Shown: positions 27,201-33,267 of the stretch, piece by piece
Layout: each line of letters starts with the position of its first letter
Position numbering within the stretch: position 1 is the stretch's first letter
Assembly: GCF_030064895.1 (NCBI RefSeq)
Contig: NZ_JASJEB010000116.1
Coordinates: forward strand, 1 to 49,300
Source of the DNA: Crocosphaera sp.
GTDB lineage: Bacteria > Cyanobacteriota > Cyanobacteriia > Cyanobacteriales > Microcystaceae
Reading direction: 5' to 3'
DNA: 49,300 nt
Translations under genes and position numbers: made by a program
The notes under the pieces: generated by a model
The model's database searches: none
What the model saw: only the letters and a program-made list of their open reading frames with translations
What the model was told of the DNA's origin: nothing

Positions 27201-27888
27201 CAAAAAAATGTTTAAAGATCCAGAAAAAGCAGGTATATCACCTCTTGACTTACGCACAGAATTATGCAATGAATTCTTAAAATTAATGGATAATAGTTTT
27301 GAGGAATTATTAAATTATTATCCCATTGAATACTGTCACATCAATGGTAGTTTATTGTTTGTTCCTATTAAAAATAAAGGAATTGAAGAAAGATATAAAA
27401 TAAGAACTGATCAGAATTCAAACACCTTAAACTATGAAAAAATTATCAATAATTTACAGTATATTAATAAACATCCAAAATTACCAGAAACCATCACCAG
27501 AACAGTTCCAGATATAATTAAATTTGTCGATATTATTTTTGAAAAAGATAATAGTGTTCAAAACTACGAACAAAATAGTCAGTATGATGATCAATATTAT
27601 GCTATTCCATTATATGCTTTTATTATTCCTGAACTCCTTGAAGAGTATTTTCAGTGTGATGATGATCAAACCGAACAATATAGCTTTAAAGATATTTTAA
27701 AATTATATCTTCGTTCTCTTTATCCTGTTTCCAGTCTTTTACCTATTGGAAATAAATACGAACATTTCCCTTTTATTATTTTCCGTAGCTACAGTTTAAA
27801 CGAACTGAGAAGTAAACTTTTTACAGATAAATATTTATTAAACTCCCATGAAATTAATGTTTTAAGTTTAATTTTGGCTAGAAAGTAG
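24202..27888 (+). CDS. SF2-type helicase/ATPase with novel N-terminal region
   Basis: 1228 aa. Two RecA-like domains are inferred from the motifs: Walker A LTGNPGIGKTT (422-432), motif Ia-like FYISPRIQVN (451-460), motif II FVMVDEITG (626-634), motif III-like IIVADAS (662-668), motif IV IIVYIQNKEKL (775-785), motif V VIFMTSSASRGLSFP (830-844), and motif VI VIQVIYRGRG (865-874), a variant of Q-x-x-G-R-x-x-R. The first 400 residues and last 300 match no domain I can name. Residues 160-190 contain ADSLMFV...YIISIDYS, resembling a PD-(D/E)xK core with a changed second motif. Strong AAGGAGGA (24185-24192) 9 nt before the ATG. The gene is AT-rich but has a GCGATCGC octamer (25075), so cyanobacterial residence is likely. 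Its dependence on the 1016-aa protein is inferred from operon layout. Confidence 0.7.
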   Translation: MSNIGKDIELGEKLGFLFEVGFNIGLLTYIKQNNIKHHYDDLYSQDLRELKFTRIIDRLAIDERVVSDSNRKIIKDWVLFFLQKAFLSGLNFLQEYFAAVEIKPKHYKKLDILYYQCYFHGNNSLGTYTKKTDRDAYKSSLQQLENIDDFDQYIAQNKGKGEFLKADSLMFVQYKDRKYIISIDYSIFAIREIQDLDNLHSVEVLKRILLKEIAYLRKKSVFATLGLDSKTPKINLSESLASHYKAFVTKDKESMKMIQAGSYAYSFYCFLQSQNLLEDQESVNINIFGYSDRGISSLTLTNTEEHIKILKTCHHIYKHKDNKQKELSTAREDILDVIKRKAAKSFINGKSFFNELMETKNNNKQIHSLTHTETIDNFLSPIDTIPIEISDNLNLDPKLDLRNAHKELIQRELESDKHYLFLTGNPGIGKTTAITEFLKQPKILNEGFLFFYISPRIQVNLDIIEKFTDKNTGELYDDRIFAITSNATLIRSNNRNITVNYRSNIYQDKRFKHHNVHFIHQNEELEYNPSNIDEVIRQNEDTLRDQNINSSGVLQSICEASDTLIKSEISNNIVATVSMQSYKKTNRGNTFKKHFPKIFNSAYSSIKEKFLEDNMREISSRIKHIFVMVDEITGDENGVNLLHEISKFFKHFQEEYGFNYKIIVADASIVNPDVINQHFSSTVPEPNKIFFRQSFANNSPLSIENFRFKNKPATIINSNAYPARNLKITYKLFIESIEFHEELYLQKNQNLKDAVQKQLIKDIKYTLKNHPSEQIIVYIQNKEKLAELITQIKASRKFEEKQDYLEIHANLGDKDKKEVKKYLDQETIKVIFMTSSASRGLSFPNVKHILVEIPRFEVERNLMEVIQVIYRGRGNDEIDKQEKQLIFYLSEQAIYDQEEDEEKRQLAIQESILSFINLLLILKTSIMTRIQGSGIIGNDEFLMIPVSGKSVSAAGETFSSKLNNLIGQLKREARKSCDTERLIEVSTCLEKLLQECEITLKKMFKDPEKAGISPLDLRTELCNEFLKLMDNSFEELLNYYPIEYCHINGSLLFVPIKNKGIEERYKIRTDQNSNTLNYEKIINNLQYINKHPKLPETITRTVPDIIKFVDIIFEKDNSVQNYEQNSQYDDQYYAIPLYAFIIPELLEEYFQCDDDQTEQYSFKDILKLYLRSLYPVSSLLPIGNKYEHFPFIIFRSYSLNELRSKLFTDKYLLNSHEINVLSLILARK

Positions 27889-27947
27889 AATTTATAAAAA
27901 GTAATTATTAATCTTCGTTTTTTGTTTATAACTTTTCTGCGATCGCT

Positions 27948-27969
27948 AACAGTCATAGTTACACTTTAT
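27948..27969. repeat. Copy A of 22-bp direct repeat flanking the TA wreckage
   Basis: Matches 28845-28866 at 20 of 22 positions, same orientation. In the second copy this stretch is the ribosome-site region and first codons of the 79-aa antitoxin gene, read on the minus strand. Copy A keeps ATGACTGTTA on the minus strand, then diverges into a GCGATCGC octamer. It looks like the severed 5' end of a second antitoxin gene. Confidence 0.6.
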
Positions 27970-28000
27970 TAATTCAAGATGACTCCTGTAATAAATATTG

Positions 28001-28006
28001 TATAAT
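28001..28006 (+). promoter_or_regulatory. -10 hexamer of the Phd/PIN module
   Basis: Perfect TATAAT 35 bases before the antitoxin ATG, with a poor -35 (ATGACT, 27979-27984) 16 bp upstream. A leader of about 29 nt is predicted. Confidence 0.45.
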
Positions 28007-28041
28007 ACGAAAAAGAATAATTTAGTCAAAAATTAATCCCT

Positions 28042-28293
28042 ATGCTCCAAGTTTCTGCATCAGAACTGCCTAAAGATATTGATAAAATTATGGATACTGC
28101 ACAAAAAGAAGCTGTTATTGTGCGTAAAAATTCTCTTGATTATGTAGCGATTATTTCAATGGAAGATTATGAGGAATTAATTCGTTTGAAGAATAAACGT
28201 CTTAAAAATTTGGCAGATGAAATAGGTTATGAAGCAAGAGAAAAAGGATTAACACCAGAAATGTTAGAGGATATTCTTAATAGTGACGATTAA
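28042..28293 (+). CDS. Phd/YefM-type antitoxin
   Basis: 83 aa with the Phd/YefM architecture: LQVSASELPKDIDKIMDTAQKEAVIVRKNSLDYVAIISMEDYEELIRLK, a DNA-binding N-terminal fold, then a flexible toxin-neutralising tail (GLTPEMLEDILNSDD). It should bind its own promoter and neutralise the PIN toxin encoded next. The toxin gene begins at a GTG inside the antitoxin's 3' end (11-base overlap), the usual coupled order. The toxin is truncated here, so the antitoxin is probably a relic acting, if at all, on related toxins elsewhere. Confidence 0.85.
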   Translation: MLQVSASELPKDIDKIMDTAQKEAVIVRKNSLDYVAIISMEDYEELIRLKNKRLKNLADEIGYEAREKGLTPEMLEDILNSDD

Positions 28294-28507
28294 ACGTTAT
28301 GTCATTGATACTAATGTGTTGATTAGTGCTATTCTTTTGCCTGAGTCAACTGCTTATAATGCTTATATTAAGGCTCTTGATACTGGGATATTACTCGCTT
28401 CATCCTCAACTTTAGCAGAGTATAGTGAGGTAATTCTCCGCTCAAAATTTGATCGTTATTCAAGTCAAGAACGTCGCCAAATTTTTCTTATAAAGGCAAT
28501 TTATTAA
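28283..28507 (+). pseudogene. 3'-truncated PIN-domain toxin
   Basis: 74 aa. It starts with the PIN signature YVIDTNVLISAILLPEST, whose first Asp is an active-site acid, followed by ASSSTLAEYSEVILRSKFDRY with the second conserved Glu. PIN toxins of this type are about 130-140 residues; here the frame ends just after QERRQIFLIKAIY, before the third and fourth catalytic acids. The tail enters DNA belonging to a mazF gene on the opposite strand (28488-28507), so a deletion removed the toxin's 3' half. An active RNase is not expected. Confidence 0.8.
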
Positions 28508-28610
28508 TAGTATTAACAGATAAGACTAAAACGGGTCTTTTTCCTGCTTGTTCCTTTCCCTGAACAGGATTAAGATTAATAAAATAAATATCTCCTCTTT
28601 GAATGGTCAT
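28488..28610 (-). pseudogene. 3'-truncated MazF/PemK-type toxin fragment
   Basis: A 40-residue minus-strand frame. It begins MTIQRGDIYFINLNPVQGKE and continues QAGKRPVLVLSVNTINKLPL before a TAA. The RGDIYFxxLNP and GKRPVLVLS motifs are the N-terminal third of MazF/PemK endoribonucleases, normally about 110-120 aa. The ATG is 3 bases after the stop of the 79-aa gene, the normal antitoxin-toxin spacing. It ends within the last codons of the oppositely oriented PIN fragment, so the same event broke both toxins. Confidence 0.8.
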
Positions 28611-28613
28611 AGG

Positions 28614-28853
28614 TTAGGCTAAACCGTCCATATCTGTAGACTTAAATTCTTCGTTAATCATAGCTAATTCTGCTTGGATATCTGGATCATTTGCCATCCT
28701 TTGCAATTGTTCTTCTATAGAGTCTAAAGCGATTTTATCAGAGGGTTCTGGCTTATGTTTGCTTTTATGACACAGCAAGAAGTTTAACACCTCTTCCACC
28801 AAAGAATCAGGTGCTTTTTCGATTTCTTGGATTAATTGTTCTTTAACAGTCAT
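28614..28853 (-). CDS. Probable antitoxin of the broken MazF-type toxin
   Basis: 79 aa, starting MTVKEQLIQEIEKAPDSLVEEVLNFLLCHK, a pattern common in small cyanobacterial proteins of DUF2281-like type encoded just before MazF or PIN toxins. The C-terminal part (residues 38-79) is acidic and probably disordered (NDPDIQAELAMINEEF), as expected for a toxin-wrapping tail. It is intact while its toxin is truncated. Assignment as an antitoxin rests on the neighbouring mazF fragment and size. Confidence 0.65.
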   Translation of the reverse strand: MTVKEQLIQEIEKAPDSLVEEVLNFLLCHKSKHKPEPSDKIALDSIEEQLQRMANDPDIQAELAMINEEFKSTDMDGLA

Positions 28854-28866
28854 AATTACGCTTTAT
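28845..28866. repeat. Copy B of 22-bp direct repeat
   Basis: Covers the start codon and leader of the 79-aa antitoxin gene. It matches 27948-27969 with 2 mismatches, about 0.9 kb apart, so the two copies bracket the Phd-PIN/MazF segment. Confidence 0.6.
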
Positions 28867-29046
28867 GGCAGTTTTTAGATAGTTCTATCAATATTCTAGT
28901 CCAAGGAAACAGCAATCACGAAAATTGACGGATAACGTTACACGTCATTTAAGTGTAATCCTAAAATTGTTATTTCAAGGAACCAGGAATCTCTGTAAGG
29001 GAGCAAAAATGAAAGATGATCGAGAGAATGACATAAAATAGAAACA

Positions 29047-29072
29047 GTCCCCCAAAAAGCCATTTAGGGGAC
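29047..29072. other. Hairpin in the leader of the coiled-coil pseudogene
   Basis: Arms GTCCCC (29047-29052) and GGGGAC (29067-29072), 14-nt loop, no T-run on either strand. It lies 37 bases upstream of the ATG and could be an RNA structure or leftover repeat. Confidence 0.4.
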
Positions 29073-29108
29073 AGAAAAAAGATAATTAACTAATAAGGAG
29101 TATAACTC

Positions 29109-29495
29109 ATGAGCCAAACACCAATAACGGTAAAGTATCCCTTGGAAGAGGTATTGGGGGAGCTAAAACAGAGTATCAAAGAGGTTAATCAGAATCTAGC
29201 CAACATTCAAAAGGATATGGATGAAAAATTCGATACTCTTCAAAAGGATATGAATCAAAAATTTGATACTCTTCAAAAGGATGTCAATGATTTAAAAGTA
29301 GGACAAATGGAACTAAAGACAGAGGTACGCAATTGAAAGGAAGATGTGAAAGAAATAAAAACTGTTCAAAATTCTTTAATTAACGAAGTCTCAAACTTAA
29401 AAGGGGTAAAATCTTTAATTATTCCTATTGTGGTGGCTGTATCTACTGCACTATTAACATTATTGGTGCGTTTGATTCCTAATGTACCTCGTTGA
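29109..29495 (+). pseudogene. Coiled-coil membrane protein interrupted by TGA
   Basis: The first 75 codons encode a helical protein with heptad-like repeats (NIQKDMDEKFDTLQKDMNQ, FDTLQKDVNDLKVGQMELK). A TGA follows at 29334-29336. The same frame stays open for 52 more codons, continuing KEDVKEIKTVQNSLINEVSN and then a hydrophobic anchor (SLIIPIVVAVSTALLTLLV) before TGA at 29493-29495. The reconstructed protein is about 128 aa: coiled coil plus C-terminal membrane helix. Trp (TGG) is the simplest ancestral codon. An AAGGAG ribosome site precedes the ATG. Function unknown; small coiled-coil proteins with an anchor are common in cyanobacteria. Confidence 0.75.
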
Positions 29496-29597
29496 TTAAA
29501 CGTTATGTGATTGTCATTGGTGAGGAACGAGGAATCTCTATACTCTCAAAACATTATACAAACAAAAATCCCCCCACACCCCCCACACTCCGCACAC

Positions 29598-32588
29598 TCA
29601 TGACTCCTCTTCCTTCAACTCAGGATTTTTCAACTCTGCATACACTGTTAAAACCTTAGACAAAGACTCTACCCGACAGTCATGACTAGGACATTGTTTG
29701 GTGCTATGGAGTGCATCTCCCCATCGTTGTAGCTTGGCTTGTGCTTCGGCAATGTCTGTTAATGCTTTGGCTTTGGAGTCGGAAGAATCTATCTGTTGCG
29801 CAACAGTAAGAGCTTGTTGTAAGAGGGTAACTGCTTCTTTGCTGTCTGATAGTTTACTGGAAGCTTGGGCGATCCCTCTTAATGCTCTGGCTTTGTTGTC
29901 GGAATCATCTATCTGTTGCGCAACAGTCAGAGCTTGTTTTAAGAGGGTAACTGCTTCTGTGCTGTCTGATAGTTCACTGGAGGCTTCGGCGATCTCTGTT
30001 AATGCTTTGGCTTTGGAGTCGGAAGAATCTATCTGTTGCGCAAGAGTCAGAGCTTGTTTTAAGAGGGTAACTGCTTCTGTGCTGTCTGATAGTTTACTGG
30101 AGGCTTCGGCGATCCCTCCTAATGCCCAGGCTTTGTAGTCGGAATCATCTATCTGTTGCGCAAGAGTCAGAGCTTGTTTTAAGAGGGTAACTGCTTCTGT
30201 GCTGTCTGATAGTTCACTGGAGGCTTCGGCGATCCCTCCTAATGCCCAGGCTTTGGAGTCGGAATCATCTATCTGTTGCGCAAGAGTCAGAGCTTGTTTT
30301 AAGAGGGTAACTGCTTCTGTGCTGTCTGATAGTTCACTGGAGGCTTCGGCGATCCCTCTTAATGCTCTGGCTTTGTTGTCGGAATCATCTATCTGTTGCG
30401 CAACAGTCAGAGCTTGTTTTAAGAGGGTAACTGCTTCTGTGCTGTCTGATAGTTCACTGGAGGCTTCGGCAATCTCTGTTAATGCCCAGGCTTTGGAGTC
30501 GGAATCATATATCTGTTGCGCAAGAGTCAGAGCTTGTTTTAAGAGGGTAACTGCTTCTGTGCTGTCTGATAGTTTAATGTAAGCTTCGGCGATCGCTCTT
30601 AATGCTCTGGCTTTGGAGTGGGAAGAATCTATCTGTTGCGCAAGAGTCAGAGCTTGTTTTAAGAGGGTAACTGCTTCTGTGCTGTCTGATAGTTCACTGG
30701 AGGCTTCGGCGATCTCTGTTAATGCCCAGGCTTTGGAGTCGGAATCATCTATCTCGTCTAATAGTGCCTTCATCTGCTTTATTTCTCCATTTTTAGCGAA
30801 AGCAATGGCTGCTTTTGACTGATAATTATCATCTCGTACTTTTTCACTCCAATAAGCCAAATCTTGCCGAATCTGCCATAGTTGTCCGGGGGTGGTATAG
30901 TGCAACAATCCCCACCCTGTCATCAATAACAGTAAGATTGTCCCCAAAATACCCAAGTTTCGATACAGTCGTCGTTTACTTTGTTGCAAAAATTTTTGTT
31001 TTTGTCGTTCTTTATTTCCCCAGATTAAATACCGTTTATGGGATTCAATCAACCATAATTCTCTTATTCCCAATAAATACCGAGAACTATAATTATTTTC
31101 CATCCACACTCTCACCTTTTTATTGAGTAAATCATTGGCTTTATAAGCTTTCGGTAAAATCTTCCCTGACAGTTTCATCACCGCAGGAATCATCTTCTCA
31201 TGTGCTAATTCGTAGGCGGTTTTTTCTTCTTGTTGAATAGGAGTAATTAATCGCTCTAAAGCCAACCATTTAATGGCTTCACTGATTTCTTGAGGTGGTA
31301 TTATTTTTAACTTTTCTTGTAACTCTTTGATAGTCAAAGCACCCGATCTAGTCAACTCATTCCCATCTACAAATTCTAATAAAACCTTCATTAATTTTTC
31401 TGTTTGGGATGTGGGTGTTGATTTTTCTCGCAATTTTAATTGCTCTTCTAAATATTGATATAATAATCCTTCTACCTCTCCTATTTTTTGCATTGCAGTC
31501 TTTTTAAAGGCTCTTTTTTCTGATATCTTCTGACTACTAATAACTAAGGATAGTATTTGTAAGTCAACAGGTGAAATTAGAGTATCTTTTCCCATAAAGT
31601 TTGTTTCAAAAAGATATTTTATATAGTCCCGTTCAAAGTCTATATTTTCTATCTTCGCAATCGTTTCTAGAATATTGGTTGCTTCTTCAGCAGAAAACTT
31701 TTTTAACTCAAAACTATTAGAAGAATAAAGGGGATAATCTAGCTTATGTTGAATATCCGATTGAAAATAAAATAAATCTGAGCGTAAACACATCAAAATT
31801 TTGACATCAATTTGATCTTGCTCATACCACTGTTTTAAACTGTCAAGAAATTGTTCATAAACATCAGGAAATTTATAACGATGGACAAAAACTTGCTCAA
31901 ACTGATCAAAGAAAAGTATCAAAGGTTTCCCAACTGTTTTAATTCCTTGTTCACAAACTCCTAAAAAATCTAAATTTTCAGCCTCTTGAATATTTAACTT
32001 TAAATCCCTAATAATTTCTTTTTTAACCTTTTCTAGAGGATTTTTATCACTAAATTTAATATATATACCTCGATACTGACTTTCTTCTGTGGTCAATTTT
32101 GACATTAAACCCGCTTGAATAAAAGAACTTTTTCCACACCCAGACTCTCCCCATAAAATACCAATGCGAAACTCTCTATCTTGCAACATAGATAAACAAG
32201 CATTAATACTTTTATTTCGTTCCAACTTACTAAAAACTTCAGCATCCTTTTGTGTAAAGGGACGTAACCCTTTAATAGCAACTTGTTCTTCAACTGGACC
32301 ATCTGAGATCAGTTTCGGTTTATTAAAAACTGCAATCAATACCGCAACACAAAATAATAGTATTAATCCCAAACATCCCCAGATAAACCATTGAGGATAT
32401 TCTTGTATCCCGAAAATACTTTTAATAGGTTCCCGTGAAACCCAACCAACAATAATAACCGCTAAAATTAAGCAGATTAACTCAACCCATTTCTTTTCCC
32501 GTATCAACTCTGCTACCATCTGTACCAACGAGACAAGACTTTTCATTGTCTCGGTAATACTCTCCAAAATACCCTTAAAATTCTCCAT
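29598..32588 (-). CDS. Membrane-anchored STAND NTPase with TPR-like repeats
   Basis: 996 aa. Two N-terminal membrane helices (about 35-51, 67-87) precede an nSTAND1-like NTPase: RPFTQKDAEVFSKLERN, Walker A GESGCGKSSF (147-156), Walker B LILFFDQFEQ (223-232) and a helical region to about 470. A third membrane helix lies near 545-565. Residues about 606-948 are eight 40-residue TPR-like units with the core LSDSTEAVTLLKQALT.AQQI, nearly identical at DNA level. STAND proteins are signal-gated oligomerising switches, used in bacterial signalling and anti-phage defence. The effector here is not recognisable; the membrane helices may serve. The start ATG lacks a good ribosome site. The gene ends just before a GTGTGGGGG tandem repeat. 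Confidence 0.8.
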   Translation of the reverse strand: MENFKGILESITETMKSLVSLVQMVAELIREKKWVELICLILAVIIVGWVSREPIKSIFGIQEYPQWFIWGCLGLILLFCVAVLIAVFNKPKLISDGPVEEQVAIKGLRPFTQKDAEVFSKLERNKSINACLSMLQDREFRIGILWGESGCGKSSFIQAGLMSKLTTEESQYRGIYIKFSDKNPLEKVKKEIIRDLKLNIQEAENLDFLGVCEQGIKTVGKPLILFFDQFEQVFVHRYKFPDVYEQFLDSLKQWYEQDQIDVKILMCLRSDLFYFQSDIQHKLDYPLYSSNSFELKKFSAEEATNILETIAKIENIDFERDYIKYLFETNFMGKDTLISPVDLQILSLVISSQKISEKRAFKKTAMQKIGEVEGLLYQYLEEQLKLREKSTPTSQTEKLMKVLLEFVDGNELTRSGALTIKELQEKLKIIPPQEISEAIKWLALERLITPIQQEEKTAYELAHEKMIPAVMKLSGKILPKAYKANDLLNKKVRVWMENNYSSRYLLGIRELWLIESHKRYLIWGNKERQKQKFLQQSKRRLYRNLGILGTILLLLMTGWGLLHYTTPGQLWQIRQDLAYWSEKVRDDNYQSKAAIAFAKNGEIKQMKALLDEIDDSDSKAWALTEIAEASSELSDSTEAVTLLKQALTLAQQIDSSHSKARALRAIAEAYIKLSDSTEAVTLLKQALTLAQQIYDSDSKAWALTEIAEASSELSDSTEAVTLLKQALTVAQQIDDSDNKARALRGIAEASSELSDSTEAVTLLKQALTLAQQIDDSDSKAWALGGIAEASSELSDSTEAVTLLKQALTLAQQIDDSDYKAWALGGIAEASSKLSDSTEAVTLLKQALTLAQQIDSSDSKAKALTEIAEASSELSDSTEAVTLLKQALTVAQQIDDSDNKARALRGIAQASSKLSDSKEAVTLLQQALTVAQQIDSSDSKAKALTDIAEAQAKLQRWGDALHSTKQCPSHDCRVESLSKVLTVYAELKNPELKEEES
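29745..30765 (-). repeat. Eight 120-bp in-frame tandem repeats
   Basis: Period of exactly 120 bp, so units line up at 29821, 29941, 30061 and on to 30661. Units differ at a few positions only (for example IDDSDNKARALRG, IDSSDSKAKALTE, IDDSDSKAWALGG). The same variants recur in non-adjacent units, which points to recent duplication or conversion. The repeats lie inside the STAND gene. Confidence 0.9.
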
Positions 32589-32879
32589 CGTTATAACAGT
32601 CTACAGTTTCACCTAGATTGTAGCTACAAACTCCAACTGAATGTAGGATGCAGAATTTAGAAATAATTAAATACTGATATACTACTCCATCTAAGCAGCG
32701 ATCGCTTTTCAAAGGGGAATATTGGGAATTGAAAAATACTGTTTCTTTTTGCTACTTCTCGGACTTAACTAGGGGTTTTGTAAGCGCACGCCTTTTCCAC
32801 TATTTATAGAATATCATGTCAAGTCAAGCAAAAGCAAGTTTTTTTTACATTTCTTGCCAATAAGTTCTTACAAGTGGTA

Positions 32880-32914
32880 ACTGCTCACTGCTCACTGGTA
32901 ACTGATAACTGAGA
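32880..32914. repeat. Heptamer array, ACTGNNN family
   Basis: Five heptamers in phase: ACTGCTC, ACTGCTC, ACTGGTA, ACTGATA, ACTGAGA. Same family as 11782-11809 on the other strand. Confidence 0.75.
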
Positions 32915-32973
32915 ATGGGAACAAAGAAAAAACATCCAGGGTCAATCTAACTCGGCACCTGTTCAAGCGTTGA

Positions 32974-33021
32974 GGGGAGGAATTTTTCCCATATGAACCT
33001 CCCCCAATTCTTTTTATTTTT
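32974..33021 (+). terminator. Orphan plus-strand intrinsic terminator
   Basis: Perfect arms GGGGAGG (32974-32980) and CCTCCCC (32998-33004), extended by TTG/CAA across one mismatch, then a T-rich tract TTCTTTTTATTTTT. No plus-strand gene lies upstream (the STAND gene is on the minus strand), so it may end a small RNA starting somewhere after 32700. Confidence 0.5.
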
Positions 33022-33078
33022 CATGCAGAGTTAAATAATAAATAGCAGCAATATTTTTGGCTACTGCCTCCTGCTATA

Positions 33079-33186
33079 TATAGCACTTCTCATACTTGTG
33101 AGGTACATAGGTTATCTCTTTGAGGCAGGAGGCAGGGGGCAGGAGGCAGGAGTTCGGTGTACCTCATGAGTCCGAGAAACGCTATA
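33079..33186. mobile_element. Miniature inverted-repeat element, copy 1
   Basis: Ends 33079-33107 and 33158-33186 are 29-bp inverted repeats matching at 23 of 29 positions. Both begin TATAGC, share TTCTC and end TGAGGTACA. The core is a heptamer array (33122-33156): GAGGCAG, GAGGCAG, GGGGCAG, GAGGCAG, GAGTTCG. No coding sequence. Copy 2 lies at 43805-43929 in the opposite orientation. Confidence 0.7.
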
Positions 33187-33206
33187 ATAAATGAAAAAAT
33201 AAACAA

Positions 33207-33233
33207 GAAAAAACCCCCTAAACATTCAGAGGG
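33207..33233 (-). terminator. Intrinsic terminator of tkt
   Basis: On the minus strand a CCCTCTGAA / TTTAGGGGG stem (9 bp with two G-T pairs, tight loop) is followed by TTTTTT. It starts 35 bases after the tkt stop. Confidence 0.7.
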
Positions 33234-33267
33234 CTTTGATTAATTAATAATAGTAATTAGGCATTAA

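Larger units (their letters stand above)
32589..33267. other. 679-bp intergenic region: repeats, terminators, miniature element
   Basis: Contains no protein gene. It holds the STAND promoter region, a heptamer array (32880-32914), a plus-strand hairpin with T-run (32974-33021), copy 1 of a miniature inverted-repeat element (33079-33186) and the tkt terminator (33207-33233). These are listed separately. Confidence 0.7.

Noticed and set aside
24202-27888. Cas3 or DinG identity for the large helicase
   Set aside because: There is no HD nuclease domain, no iron-sulfur cysteine cluster, and no cas genes or CRISPR array in the window.
29334-29336. Selenocysteine at the in-frame TGA
   Set aside because: No SECIS-like hairpin follows, no selenoprotein family is involved, and Trp is the natural residue by single-base change.
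29745-30765. CRISPR array, because of regular repetition
   Set aside because: The period is 120 bp, with no unique spacers, and units are in-frame TPR-like coding repeats.
29698-31126. Long plus-strand reading frames opposite the STAND gene (29698-30138, 30199-30582, 30613-30822, 30815-31126)
   Set aside because: They mirror the 120-bp coding repeat: a repeat free of antisense stops gives long antisense frames. They have no ribosome sites or recognisable motifs.
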